Positions 8,652-17,934 are shown, counted from the stretch's first letter. The stretch is 56,218 nucleotides of DNA from Deltaproteobacteria bacterium (GCA_026388695.1 JAPLJH010000035.1:1-56218); one strand, 5' to 3'. Notes: generated from the sequence alone by a model not told the origin. Translations and numbers: made by a program.

Positions 8652-9659
8652 CTATTCCGGCCGGATTTCCTGCTTGAGCAGGCAACAGGAAATCCGGTGG
8701 CGTGGGCTGCCATCCGGCCTGTATTCGATGTTGCCGGGTTGCAGGAGTTTGTTCATCACGCAGCCCTCGGGGATGTTCAGTGAAAAAAGCCTTTTTTCGC
8801 TGATCCCGCTGTTTTCAATGAGGCAGTTGTCCTCAATGCGGAAGGTGTGCAGGGGGAAATCCTCGCACAGCGGGCAGAGATAGACCCGGCCATTGGGGAA
8901 GATGAAGTAGTTCTCCGCCACGTTGCCAGCGCAGTCAAACTCCTCCCCCGGCTCCAGGAAAACCTTGGGGTAGATGACATGGATCCCCCTGCGGGCCGCA
9001 TCCTTGGCCACCCCTGGGATCACGGCCAGCCACTCTTCCGGGGAGACCTGCAATTTTGCCTCCTGTTCGCTTGCCGATTTGCCGCGCAACCCGATGACCT
9101 GGATGAAGAACCGTTTGCAGCCCAACCGCTCCAGCAGCTCGGGCATTGCCGCCAGATGCTCGATATTCAGTTGGCTCACCGTGTAAATCACGCTCACCTC
9201 AAAACCTAGGGCAATGGCCTTTTGCAGATTGGCGGTGCAGGTGGCGAAAACCCCCTCCCCGCGCAGGGCATCGTTGACCGCCGGGTTCGGCCCGTCCAGG
9301 CTGAAGCTGAGCACCGCCTCGTCTGGTTTGAGCCGGTTGAGCAGGTCGTGGTGCAGATAGCCGTTGGAATCCACGGTGATGGTCTTGTAGCCTAAGGAGC
9401 GGGCATACCGGATGCCGTGGATCAGGTCCGGGTGCAGAGTCGGCTCGCCGCCCAGGAAAATGACGTTGCTTTCTTTTTTTGGATCATAAAAAAGCGTGAG
9501 CCATTGCTCCATGGTTTCGCGGGAAACGGCTGCGGTGCCGTGCTGGGCCGGGTTGATGTAGCAATGCTTGCACGCGAGATTGCAGGCGGTCAGGAGGTGG
9601 AAAAAGATATTGCGCTCGTGCGGCTTGAAGTGCAGGGTTTTGGCGATGGGCTGGTTCAT
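8652..9659 (-). CDS. Radical SAM protein with C-terminal cysteine-rich region
   Basis: The 335-residue protein has the radical SAM cluster motif CNLACKHC (Cys26, Cys30, Cys33), the GGEPTLHPD motif for SAM binding, and a TIM-barrel body. Its C-terminal third carries further cysteines (about residues 238, 258, 261, 296 and a CC pair at 324-325), suggesting a SPASM/twitch-type auxiliary iron-sulfur site. Substrate is unknown. The gene starts 11 bases after the deaminase stop with no clear ribosome binding site, pointing to translational coupling. The pairing with a nucleoside deaminase makes a role in nucleoside or tRNA modification conceivable, but a peptide-modifying role is equally compatible with the fold. 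Confidence 0.85.
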   Translation of the reverse strand: MNQPIAKTLHFKPHERNIFFHLLTACNLACKHCYINPAQHGTAAVSRETMEQWLTLFYDPKKESNVIFLGGEPTLHPDLIHGIRYARSLGYKTITVDSNGYLHHDLLNRLKPDEAVLSFSLDGPNPAVNDALRGEGVFATCTANLQKAIALGFEVSVIYTVSQLNIEHLAAMPELLERLGCKRFFIQVIGLRGKSASEQEAKLQVSPEEWLAVIPGVAKDAARRGIHVIYPKVFLEPGEEFDCAGNVAENYFIFPNGRVYLCPLCEDFPLHTFRIEDNCLIENSGISEKRLFSLNIPEGCVMNKLLQPGNIEYRPDGSPRHRISCCLLKQEIRPE

Positions 9660-9670
9660 GGCGCAGCTGT

Positions 9671-10180
9671 TCAGGGTTGGGCCAGGGTGTATTCTGCCAG
9701 CAGGCTGCCCTGCCAGTAGTTGTTTTCCTGGCTGGTGAAAAAGGTCTTGAAAAGGTTCAGGCTTTCCTGGCGCAAAACATGGGGCAGGATGCGCACCTCC
9801 GGCTCCATGCCCTGGTACAAAGGAGTGAGATGTGCAAGCTGTAAGCCCGTGCCGCCGCCCATGGCATCCTCATAACTATAGACAAAAGTGCGGATGCCGT
9901 TGAGTAGTAGGGTGGAGTAGCACATGAGGCAGGGCTCCATGGTGGAGTAGATCGTGAGGGTAGTTCGATCAATATCCGGCCTGCGGGCAAGCAAATCCCT
10001 CAGGGCGACAATCTCGGCGTGGTCTAACTCGTTGGCGGTCTCGCTCTGGCTGTTTTCGCGCCGCCCAATGGCTACTGGCTCGTTTCCGGAAACGATGACA
10101 GCACCCACCGGAAATTCGTTGTTGGCCAGGGCCTGTTGCGCCTGTTGCAGGGCAAGGCGCATGAATATTTCGTGATTCAT
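9671..10180 (-). CDS. Cytidine/deoxycytidylate deaminase family (TadA/guanine deaminase-like) protein
   Basis: This 169-residue zinc hydrolase has the HAE motif (His54, Glu56) and PCLMC (Cys84, Cys87) that bind zinc and shuttle protons in the CDA fold. FPVGAVIV and the STMEPCLMC block resemble TadA and guanine deaminases, but the longer C-terminal tail and lack of the usual TadA RRV/I tail leave the substrate open among tRNA adenosine, guanine and other bases. It is the first gene of a two-gene unit with the radical SAM gene. Its start is well placed at 10180. Confidence 0.8.
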   Translation of the reverse strand: MNHEIFMRLALQQAQQALANNEFPVGAVIVSGNEPVAIGRRENSQSETANELDHAEIVALRDLLARRPDIDRTTLTIYSTMEPCLMCYSTLLLNGIRTFVYSYEDAMGGGTGLQLAHLTPLYQGMEPEVRILPHVLRQESLNLFKTFFTSQENNYWQGSLLAEYTLAQP

Positions 10181-10351
10181 GAAAAACCTTTAATATGGAG
10201 GATGTTTTTGTCTTACCAGTCTGCCCGGAAGTCGTCAAGCCGGAAAGCGGGTGGAAATCCACGCTGGAAAGTGCCAGGGAGTGCTTGAAAAACGCGGTAA
10301 AATAGGGTAGTGAGTACGGGCGGCAGATCAAAAAAGACCGAGGAGAAACCG

Positions 10352-10654
10352 ATGAACGCGGAAGATATGCAATGCATCCCCTACGAGGTGGCCAAGAAGT
10401 TGGTCGGCGCGGTAATGGAAGAGGAGCACCTCCAGGAGGCTAACCGGCGGGTGTTGACCGTCTACGGCACAAACGACCAGGAAATCTGCTGGTTCGACGC
10501 CGAGGATATTTTTGCCGAGATGGAGGCCAGCGAGGGCGGCATTCCCAGGAATGAAGACGACATGAAGGCCAAGGCTGTGGAACTGGTCCTGCATCAAATC
10601 CCGAAATGGGCGGTTGAGGATTTGCTGATAAAGATGGGGTTGGGCAAGAAGTAA
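10352..10654 (+). CDS. Hypothetical acidic protein
   Basis: The 100-residue protein is acidic and helical with no membrane segment. I do not recognise the family. ATG 10352 follows GAGGAG at a good distance, whereas the in-frame start at 10310 has none. It runs toward the SDR gene and the two share a hairpin between their stops. Confidence 0.6.
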   Translation: MNAEDMQCIPYEVAKKLVGAVMEEEHLQEANRRVLTVYGTNDQEICWFDAEDIFAEMEASEGGIPRNEDDMKAKAVELVLHQIPKWAVEDLLIKMGLGKK

Positions 10655-10656
10655 GC

Positions 10657-10692
10657 GGTTAAAGGCCGGGTGCAATGTCCGGTTTCTTAACC
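10657..10692. terminator. Shared hairpin between convergent genes
   Basis: GGTTAA at 10657 pairs with TTAACC at 10687, with an inner CCGG/CCGG pair. It lies between the stop codons of two convergent genes. There is no long T run, so strength is uncertain. Confidence 0.4.
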
Positions 10693-10700
10693 CCTGTCTT

Positions 10701-11516
10701 TTATGCCACTCCAGGCGGCATGGGCGGGATTTTTTCGCCGCCCAACACATAGCCGCCGTCCATCCGCAGCACCGATCCCGTCATGTAGGTGGCATCTTGC
10801 AGTAGAAAGAAAACCGCCGCAATGATTTCTTCGATCTTGCCGGTCCGTTTCAGCAGGATATGCTCGCGGATGGCGTTCTGCTGTTCCGCACTGAGCAAAT
10901 CCCAGCCCCGGGTTCCCTCGGCGTGTCTGGTTTCAAAAAATCCCAGCATCAACTCATTGACCCGCACGGTGGGAGCGCCCTCTCTGGCCCAGGTTTCCGT
11001 AAAGGAGGAGACGGCGCGATTGGCCGCGCTGTAGCCATCGTTGAAGACCAGGCCCGCCGGGCCACAGCGGCCGACAATCCCGGCAATGGAAGAGAGGGTG
11101 ATCACCCCGGCCTCGGCGTTCTCTCGCAACAGGGGTAGGGCGGAGCGCATGACCCACCACTTGGCCCGTAGGGTGGTGGCCATCTCCAGCTCCCATTGCT
11201 CCGGGGTGTAAGGGCCGTGCACAACCGGCATGCCGCCGCGCTCGATATTGTTGATCAGGATGTGGAGAGCGCCGTAGCGCGCCCGGATGGTGGAAAGCAG
11301 TTCCTTGATTGCCGCCGGTTCGCGCAGGTCGATCTTGACCGCCAGGTGGTCGCTGCCAAGGGCGGCCAGCTCTTTTTGCATGAGGGCGGCTTCTTCGGGC
11401 CAGTCATAGTGGGTGAGCACCACCGTGGCTCCGGCCTTGGCCAGGCTGAGGCCGAGGGCCTTGCCGATTCCCTTTGCCCCTCCAAGTACCAGGGCTATTT
11501 TCCCTTGAAGTTTCAT
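10701..11516 (-). CDS. SDR family oxidoreductase with Lys-to-Asn active-site change
   Basis: The 271-residue protein is a classical short-chain dehydrogenase by fold. The cofactor loop is GGAKGIG (residues 12-18), the structural motif is NNIERGG instead of NNAG, the catalytic serine lies in LSSIAG (142-143), and Tyr162 is in place. The lysine expected at position 166 (YxxxK) is Asn (YSAAN). Since this lysine normally lowers the tyrosine pKa and binds NAD(P), activity may be altered or lost. The C-terminal MDGGYVLGG region is family-typical. A fatty-acid or polyketide ketoreductase-like origin is likely, but the substrate cannot be told. Confidence 0.88.
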   Translation of the reverse strand: MKLQGKIALVLGGAKGIGKALGLSLAKAGATVVLTHYDWPEEAALMQKELAALGSDHLAVKIDLREPAAIKELLSTIRARYGALHILINNIERGGMPVVHGPYTPEQWELEMATTLRAKWWVMRSALPLLRENAEAGVITLSSIAGIVGRCGPAGLVFNDGYSAANRAVSSFTETWAREGAPTVRVNELMLGFFETRHAEGTRGWDLLSAEQQNAIREHILLKRTGKIEEIIAAVFFLLQDATYMTGSVLRMDGGYVLGGEKIPPMPPGVA

Positions 11517-11549
11517 CCGCGGTCCAAACCTCAGGTTGCTGTTATGGGG

Positions 11550-13112
11550 TTATTTTTTCTTGCCGGAGCCGGATTTTTTGGGCGATGGTTCCGGAGATTT
11601 TGTTGTTTTTTCTTTAGGGTTTGGCGCGGCGGATTTTTTTTCTTTGCTCGACGAGGAGAGAACCCGTTTTTCTGGAATTTCTGCGGATTTTTCTTTTTTG
11701 GAGCCGCGGGATTTATTTTTCTTGTGGGCTTTGGTGTCGGACGGCTCTGTGCGGATAGAGAACAGGGGGATGTTGGCCGCCCCAGCCCGAGCGAGATGGA
11801 GTGGCTCATCACCCAGCCTGTAAGCCGTGGCCTGGTAGGGGATTCTCAGGTGTTGCCCCAGGGAGAGCCGTTCCTGTTCGAGATTGTTGGCTTTGAGCAG
11901 GGTGGTTTTGCTCAGTTTGTATTTTCTGCTGATGGTGGTCAGGGTTTCGCCGCGCCTCACCTCATGGTCGTTAAACTCGGTGACCATGACCGTGTGGACT
12001 CTGGGGAGGTTTTTGAGCACCAAGTCCTTCTTGCCCTGCGGCACCCGCAACGGGTAACCCGATTCGGATGGCGGGGTGATGGCCTTGGACAATTCTCGGT
12101 TGAGGGCGAGAATCTCCTCGTCGGGAAGATTGCAGGCCAGTGCCACAGCCTTGATCGGGGTTCCGCAGGGAACATGGACAGTCTCGAAGTCCAGCGGTTC
12201 GTCCCAATCGATGCGGTCAAACCCGTACTTCGCAGGATCCTTGGCAATCATGATGGCGGCGATGAGCTGCGGCACGTAGAGCTTTGTTTCCGAGTGGATA
12301 TACTGGCTTTGAGCGATTTCCCAGAAATCGTCGGAGTCGGACTGCTTCATGGCCCGAGTGATTTTCCCTTCTCCGGCATTGTAGGCGGCCACCGCCAGAT
12401 GCCACGAGTCAAACTGCTTGTACAGCTTGGAGAGATAGGCTGCCGCCGCTTTGGTCGATTTTACCGGATCGCGCCGTTCGTCAACATAGTTGTTGACCTT
12501 CAGGCCGTAGTTTTGGCCGGTGGCCCGCATGAACTGCCAGGTTCCCACCGCGCTGGCCCGGGACGAGACCGTGGTGTTGAAGCCGCTTTCAATCATGGGC
12601 AGATAGGCGAGATCCATGGGGAGTCCGGCCTTGGCAAATTCTTCTTTGATCATGGGCAGATAGCGGGACGAGCGGGCGAGCCAGCGGGCAAAGGTCTTGC
12701 GATGGCGGTTGGTGAAAAAATCCAGGTAATACTCCACTTGGTCATTCATCTTCAGCGGAAAATCGTAGGACTCGGTTTCTTCTCCCGTGCTGAGCAACGG
12801 CAGCACATCCCAGGCGCTGAGGTGCGCCAGTTCGCTTATTTCCGGGCTTATTGCCAGCTTGAGTGCTTGGGGATCTGCCTCTGCCGGGGCGGGTTTTTCT
12901 ACTCGAGGGGGCGGGCTTTCCGATTTTACGGCGGCGGTTTTCTGTTTCGTTGCTCTGGGAAGGGGTTCTGGCGCGACCATGGCAACGGATTGATTTTCCA
13001 GCGGAACGCAGGCGGTGAAGCCGCCCATAACCAGAGCAGCCGCCGCCAGGATCAGGAAAAATCTGGGCAGGGGAGGAAGGGAAAACTTAAAGGCTTTTGG
13101 CTGAGTATGCAA
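11550..13112 (-). CDS. Lipoprotein lytic transglycosylase with LysM domain (MltD-like)
   Basis: The 520-residue protein has an N-terminal hydrophobic signal ending near Cys35 (GGFTAC), suggesting a lipoprotein, then a disordered Lys/Pro-rich stretch and an SLT domain with catalytic Glu175 in MIESGFN and the ASAVGTWQFM and YNAGEGKI motifs. One LysM domain (RRGETLTTISRKYKLS) follows, and the protein ends in a long Lys/Ser/Pro-rich tail. It should cleave peptidoglycan glycan strands to 1,6-anhydro ends in the periplasm. The start is TTG 13112, with AGGGA eight bases upstream; no internal ATG would keep the signal sequence. The basic low-complexity tail is unusual for MltD. Confidence 0.9.
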   Translation of the reverse strand: MHTQPKAFKFSLPPLPRFFLILAAAALVMGGFTACVPLENQSVAMVAPEPLPRATKQKTAAVKSESPPPRVEKPAPAEADPQALKLAISPEISELAHLSAWDVLPLLSTGEETESYDFPLKMNDQVEYYLDFFTNRHRKTFARWLARSSRYLPMIKEEFAKAGLPMDLAYLPMIESGFNTTVSSRASAVGTWQFMRATGQNYGLKVNNYVDERRDPVKSTKAAAAYLSKLYKQFDSWHLAVAAYNAGEGKITRAMKQSDSDDFWEIAQSQYIHSETKLYVPQLIAAIMIAKDPAKYGFDRIDWDEPLDFETVHVPCGTPIKAVALACNLPDEEILALNRELSKAITPPSESGYPLRVPQGKKDLVLKNLPRVHTVMVTEFNDHEVRRGETLTTISRKYKLSKTTLLKANNLEQERLSLGQHLRIPYQATAYRLGDEPLHLARAGAANIPLFSIRTEPSDTKAHKKNKSRGSKKEKSAEIPEKRVLSSSSKEKKSAAPNPKEKTTKSPEPSPKKSGSGKKK

Positions 13113-13700
13113 ACTGTGTTTCCCTGCTGCGGTAAGCCGTTGTAGTAATTAAAGATGGGCATCTGGATGGCCAAAACGGCGGAAAGGGCGGTAACGAGAT
13201 GGTCAAAAAAGTAGAGGGTATTTCTGGCGACAACGTAACGTACAGAAATAAGCGCTATATCCAGCACCATCAACCGGCGAAAACCAGGGTCTGGCAACTC
13301 TTGAATCTTGGAGCGGAGTCTGTCTTCGTTTGTTTACTTCCAAATTTTCGCAAAAGTCCGAGCCAAATAATACTCAGCCACTTTTACAGGACAACCCCCC
13401 TTCCTGCAATGAAAAAACACGGCATTGCCCGATGTTGATCGAGTTTTTTTAAATCATTTTGGTGGGTTGCATTGATTTTTCGGCGAGCAGTCCGAGGGGC
13501 ATTTATTGCGCGGCGCTCCGGGGTGTCCTGGCATGCTGCCGACACAGTTTCTTGGCGGGGCAAGTTTTTTGCTGAGATTAATGAGAAAAAACTTGTTTGG
13601 GTATTACTACTTCCGCTAGCATAACTATTATATTTGGTTGCAAGTAACGGGCAAAAGGGCTTGGGGCCACGAACAGAAACTTTCAGTGGGGAGTGTGAAA
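13113..13700. other. Intergenic region between lytic transglycosylase and MCP genes
   Basis: These 588 bases contain no gene I can support. Short open frames on either strand lack ribosome binding sites and family signals. The right part is AT-rich and holds the sigma-54-like site listed separately, so it is probably the promoter region of the chemotaxis block. Confidence 0.5.
13558..13573 (+). promoter_or_regulatory. Candidate sigma-54 promoter upstream of the MCP gene
   Basis: The sequence GGGCAAG-TTTT-TTGCT fits the -24/-12 consensus TGGCACG-N4-TTGCW with two mismatches and the exact GG-to-GC spacing of ten bases. It lies about 130 bases before the MCP start. Sigma-54 control of motility genes is common in this phylum. 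Confidence 0.5.
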
Positions 13701-15320
13701 ATGAATTGGAGCGGCATGACTATCGGCAAGAAGGTTTCTCTGGGATTTGGCTTGGTGCTGACGTTGCTTGTTGTTCTTTCCTTGAGCAGTTTCCTCGGGG
13801 TTGGTAGGATCGTGAAGGATGCCGAGGAGGTGATTGGGGGGGGGCGGCTCAACGCCGAACTGGCGCAACGGGAGGTGGACCATCTCAATTGGGTTGGGAA
13901 GGTAACCGGCGTGTTGCTCAATGGTGGCACTGAGTTGAGCGTGGAAACCGATCCCCATAAATGCGGGTTTGGCAAGTGGTACTACGGGGAGGGGCGTGAG
14001 CATGCCGAAAAAGAGTTCCCTTCTCTTAAATCACTTATTGCCGAAATCGAAGAGCCGCATAAAAGACTTCATGAATCTGCAATTGCCATCAAGGGAAGCC
14101 TTGCCAGTGGTGGAACCAGCGCAGCCATGGCTGTGTATACCGCGCAGACCGTTCCGGCCTTGCAGTCCGTGCAGAGCCTGCTGAACAAGATTCGGGAAGA
14201 GGCGCGTGGTCAGTTACTCACCGACCAGGCCATGCTGGAATCTGCAGCAGGGACGCGGATGTGGGTAGGGGTGATTGCCATTGTGGCCTTGGGTCTGGGG
14301 TTGATGGCGGCTTTTTTTATTGTTCGTGGGCTTTCCGCAGCCATCCAGCAGGTGAGCCTTTCCCTACATGAGGGGGCGGAGCAGGTGGCCGCAGCGGCAG
14401 GCGAGGTTTCTTCCTCCAGTCAGACCTTGGCGGAAGGCGCTTCCCAGCAGGCGGCGGCGGTGGAAGAAACCTCCGCCTCCCTGGAAGAGGTCGGGGCCAT
14501 GATCAAGCAGGATGCCGACAACGCCCGACAGGCGGACGCCCTGATGAAGGAGGCGAACCAGGTTATTCAGAGTGCCGATGAATCCATGAAAAAGCTCACC
14601 GCTTCCATGCATGAGATCTCGGCGGCCAGCAGTGAAACTCAGAAGATCGTCAAAACCATCGATGAGATCGCCTTCCAGACCAACCTGCTGGCCTTGAATG
14701 CTGCGGTAGAGGCAGCCAGGGCAGGCGAGGCCGGGGCTGGATTTGCCGTAGTTGCCGACGAGGTTCGTAACCTGGCCATGCGCGCGGCGGAGGCGGCGAA
14801 GAATACATCCAATCTCATCGAGGGTACGGTGCAGAAGATCACCACCGGCAACGCCCTGGTCAGTGAAACCAGCGAGTCGTTCTACGTTGCTTCGCAATCC
14901 ACCACCCGGATCGGCACGATCATCACCGAGATGGCCGGGGCGGCAAGCCAGCAGGCCGAGGCCATCACCCAGGTTACCAAGGCCATCCATGAGATTGACG
15001 CAGTGACCCAGAGCAACGCAGCAGCTGCGGAAGAATCCGCCTCCGCCTCCGAAGAGCTGAACGCCCAGGCAGAAATGATGAAGGGTTCGGTGGGGCAGCT
15101 GCTGGAAATGGTAGGCGGCGCGGCAGATTCGCGGGAAACGGTGCGCCCTGCCAAGCTCCGACGGCCTGCGACCTCGGGGATCGCCAGCCCCAGAAAGGCG
15201 GTCTCCCCTATGAGAAAGGCTCTGCCGCCGCCGACGGCGAAGAAGCCCGCCAGCCCCAGGGGCAAGGGGGGAAGGCCGGATGATATCATTCCCATGGGAG
15301 AGGATTTTGAGGATTTTTAA
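13701..15320 (+). CDS. Methyl-accepting chemotaxis protein with CZB-type zinc-binding sensor
   Basis: The 539-residue receptor has membrane helices at about residues 12-35 and 187-212, and a C-terminal signalling domain whose tip reads [20 protein letters not shown]. Between the two helices, and so expected outside the cytoplasm, lies a CZB-like helical region with His61, CGFGKWYY (Cys88) and His120/His124, the chemoreceptor zinc-binding pattern. No HAMP domain is obvious. GGGGAG precedes ATG 13701; the earlier in-frame start at 13638 lacks a site. It opens the chemotaxis block with cheA 204 bases downstream. The tail is basic and lacks a CheR-tethering pentapeptide. Confidence 0.92.
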   Translation: MNWSGMTIGKKVSLGFGLVLTLLVVLSLSSFLGVGRIVKDAEEVIGGGRLNAELAQREVDHLNWVGKVTGVLLNGGTELSVETDPHKCGFGKWYYGEGREHAEKEFPSLKSLIAEIEEPHKRLHESAIAIKGSLASGGTSAAMAVYTAQTVPALQSVQSLLNKIREEARGQLLTDQAMLESAAGTRMWVGVIAIVALGLGLMAAFFIVRGLSAAIQQVSLSLHEGAEQVAAAAGEVSSSSQTLAEGASQQAAAVEETSASLEEVGAMIKQDADNARQADALMKEANQVIQSADESMKKLTASMHEISAASSETQKIVKTIDEIAFQTNLLALNAAVEAARAGEAGAGFAVVADEVRNLAMRAAEAAKNTSNLIEGTVQKITTGNALVSETSESFYVASQSTTRIGTIITEMAGAASQQAEAITQVTKAIHEIDAVTQSNAAAAEESASASEELNAQAEMMKGSVGQLLEMVGGAADSRETVRPAKLRRPATSGIASPRKAVSPMRKALPPPTAKKPASPRGKGGRPDDIIPMGEDFEDF

Positions 15321-15368
15321 ATAAATTAGGGATATTGCATTTCTTTCCGCCATCAGTGTGCGAAACAG

Positions 15369-15393
15369 GCCCGGCATGCTAGCTAGACCGGGC
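15369..15393 (+). terminator. Hairpin downstream of the MCP gene
   Basis: GCCCGG pairs with CCGGGC across a 13-base loop. There is no T run, so it may be only a partial terminator or RNA-processing stem between the MCP gene and cheA. Confidence 0.3.
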
Positions 15394-15524
15394 ACCATCC
15401 GATGGAGTGGCAAGAAAAAACTTGCAATAGTGATTGATGTTTGCGCAGTATGGAAGCATAATGTGGCACAGGTTCGTTATTTTCTGTAGGAATTTGCTTC
15501 TCTCGTTTTCCAAGGAGTGCATGT

Positions 15525-17840
15525 ATGGCTGCTGGTCATAAACCATTGTCCGATCTTTTGGATGAAATGGCTTTGAAGATTTTGATGATCGAGCCGGGCG
15601 ATCTTTCCATTGTTGGTGAGTTGCTTGATCTGACCGAGAAGTTGTTGCCTGGGCAGGCCGCCGCAGATACGCCGATGGTCATTCAGCGAATGGCCGCTGC
15701 TTTCAAGGGGGCTCTTGAAAAATTCATTATGGGAGAGCTGGCTGATTCTGCAGAAAACTATGATTTTCTCGGCCAGTGTATTACCGAGATGCAGGAATCG
15801 GCGCGGAAAGAAGGCCGGCCCGGCGAGAAAATCCTTGCGCAGTTCTGCGATAACATGAAAAAGATCGGCTTTTCGCTGCAACCATCGGATCTTCTTGAAG
15901 CCACCGATGCGGTGTCCATCGGGATGGGCGCGGCCGAAGATAAGGCCTTGGACGAGAAAGCCTCCGCCGTCGCCTCGCCACAGATTGATTCGCCCCAGGT
16001 TCAAGCCCCGGCAGCGGGCGGGACGGGCCAAGAGGCGCTGCCAGATTTCCTCCAGGACACGGATCTGCTGGCCGGGTTCATCGAGGAAGCATTCGAACAT
16101 CTTGAGTCCATTGAGGTCAACGTGCTTGAGCTGGAACAGAGCCCGGACGACCAGGATATCATTAACAATATCTTCCGGCCTTTCCATACAATTAAGGGTG
16201 TTTCCGGTTTTCTTAACCTGAAAACCATTAACCGGCTTGCCCATGCCACGGAAAATCTTCTGGATGATGTGCGCAACGGCAAGCGGGCCATGGATTCCGC
16301 CGTCATTGATATCGTCCTGACCGTTGGTGACGCGCTCAAATCCATGGTTGAAAACATCAAGGATGTTTTGCAGAACGGGCCTGCCAACTACAAGGACACC
16401 GATATCAGCAGCTTTTTGGTGAACATCACCCAGCTGCAAGAGGGAGGAAACGGAGCCCCGCCGGTTGAAGCCGTTGCTGCTCCAGTGCCGGATTTGCCGC
16501 CCGAAGTTTTCGAGCCTGAAGAGAGGGAGGAGGTTGAAGTGTTGGCCAGCGAGGAGGCTGAAGCCGAGGCTCCTCCCGAGCCGACCAGTGCAAGGGTTGC
16601 GCAGGGGGTCGTTTCTCCCAGGGCGCCCCAGCAACCGGCAAGTCCTGCGGCCCGTCCGGCTGCCGATTCGGGCCAGAAAAAAATCGGGGCCTCCATCAAG
16701 GTTGATGTGGAAAAACTCGATGCCCTGGTGAATGCGGTGGGCGAACTGGTGATCATGCAATCGTTGGTCCGCCAGAACAAACTTGTTTCCCGAATCGCCG
16801 ATGCCAAGCTCACCAAGGATTTTTCCCAGCTGACCAGAATCACCTCAGAATTGCAGCGCACGGCCATGTCCATGCGCATGGTTCCCATCAAGCAAACCTT
16901 TGACAAAATGATTCGTCTGGTCCGGGATCTTTCCAAAAAATCTGGCAAGAAGGTTGATCTGATCATGGAGGGCGCCGATACCGAGATTGACCGTAACATG
17001 GTGGAGTCAATCTATGATCCGCTTGTCCACATGATGCGAAACTCGGTGGATCATGGCATTTCTCCCTCGGCCGACCGGGAGAAATGCGGCAAATCAGAAA
17101 CAGGCACCGTTTTTCTCCGCGCCTACCAAAAAGGCGGGAGTATGATGATCGAGATCGAGGACGATGGCGAGGGGCTGAACACCCAGAAGATCAGGAAAAA
17201 AGCCATTGAGCGCGGGTTGGTCAGCGAGTCTGATAATCTGTCCGATTTTGAACTGAACAACCTTATTTTTCTCCCAGGCTTCTCCACGGCGGACAAGATT
17301 ACCGATGTTTCCGGCCGTGGGGTGGGCATGGATGTGGTAAAAAAAGCGGTGGAAAAATTGCGGGGCAAGGTGGATGTGCAGAGCCAGCCGGGCAAGGGTT
17401 CCTTGTTTACGATTCGCTTGCCTTTGACCTTGGCGATCATCGACGGCATCATTGTCCGGGTCGGCACCGAGCGGTATATCATCCCGACCATTGCCATACA
17501 GGAGTCCATGCGTCCCGATCGCACCAACTACAGCACGGTGCATGGCCGAGGGGAGAACCTGTTGGTGCGTGGCGAACTGGTCCCCATTATCAGGCTGTAT
17601 GAAATCTTCGGCGTAGAATCCACCAATACCGACCCCTGTGAGGCCATTGTCGTGGTGGTGGAAAATGAGGGCAGGCGTCGCGCCTTGATGGTTGATGAAC
17701 TTCTGGGCAAGGAGGAGGTTGTCATCAAAAACCTCGGCGGCCTTGATGTGCCGGGCGTTGCCGGAGGGACCATTCTCGGCGATGGCAGGGTTGGTCTTAT
17801 TCTTGATCTTGCTGGCGTTATTGCCAACAAAGCGGATTGA
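15525..17840 (+). CDS. cheA: Chemotaxis histidine kinase CheA
   Basis: The 771-residue protein contains an HPt domain with phospho-acceptor His221 in FHTIKGVSGF, a long acidic/Pro linker (about 305-385), a dimerisation domain, an HATPase domain (N box MMRNSVDHGI, G boxes EDDGEGLN and GRGVGMDVV) and a C-terminal CheW-like domain. An additional helical region of about 170 residues precedes the HPt domain, making this longer than E. coli CheA (654). No CheY-binding P2 domain is evident. AAGGAG lies seven or eight bases before the ATG. It starts an ordered run cheA-cheW-cheR-cheD-HDOD-cheY-cheX-cheB on one strand, which should couple the receptor to flagellar control. Confidence 0.96.
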   Translation: MAAGHKPLSDLLDEMALKILMIEPGDLSIVGELLDLTEKLLPGQAAADTPMVIQRMAAAFKGALEKFIMGELADSAENYDFLGQCITEMQESARKEGRPGEKILAQFCDNMKKIGFSLQPSDLLEATDAVSIGMGAAEDKALDEKASAVASPQIDSPQVQAPAAGGTGQEALPDFLQDTDLLAGFIEEAFEHLESIEVNVLELEQSPDDQDIINNIFRPFHTIKGVSGFLNLKTINRLAHATENLLDDVRNGKRAMDSAVIDIVLTVGDALKSMVENIKDVLQNGPANYKDTDISSFLVNITQLQEGGNGAPPVEAVAAPVPDLPPEVFEPEEREEVEVLASEEAEAEAPPEPTSARVAQGVVSPRAPQQPASPAARPAADSGQKKIGASIKVDVEKLDALVNAVGELVIMQSLVRQNKLVSRIADAKLTKDFSQLTRITSELQRTAMSMRMVPIKQTFDKMIRLVRDLSKKSGKKVDLIMEGADTEIDRNMVESIYDPLVHMMRNSVDHGISPSADREKCGKSETGTVFLRAYQKGGSMMIEIEDDGEGLNTQKIRKKAIERGLVSESDNLSDFELNNLIFLPGFSTADKITDVSGRGVGMDVVKKAVEKLRGKVDVQSQPGKGSLFTIRLPLTLAIIDGIIVRVGTERYIIPTIAIQESMRPDRTNYSTVHGRGENLLVRGELVPIIRLYEIFGVESTNTDPCEAIVVVVENEGRRRALMVDELLGKEEVVIKNLGGLDVPGVAGGTILGDGRVGLILDLAGVIANKAD

Positions 17841-17934
17841 GTTTTTTCGCAAACAGGCGGAAATTGGGGAATGTTTTCATCCCCAGGGGCAGAGGAGTTG
17901 CCCTGTGGGTCTTTCATGAAAAAGGAGGATGTTG

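Noticed and set aside
11196-13145. 649-codon plus-strand open frame opposite the SDR and lytic transglycosylase genes
   Set aside because: It spans two well-supported minus-strand genes and the gap between them, and reads as low-complexity Phe/Gly noise caused by the Lys-rich tail.
13052-13297. 81-codon minus-strand frame with hydrophobic stretch
   Set aside because: No ribosome binding site, and its end overlaps the start of the lytic transglycosylase gene in another frame.
15477-16760. 427-codon minus-strand open frame opposite cheA
   Set aside because: CheA is certain on the plus strand; the reverse frame shows no family features.
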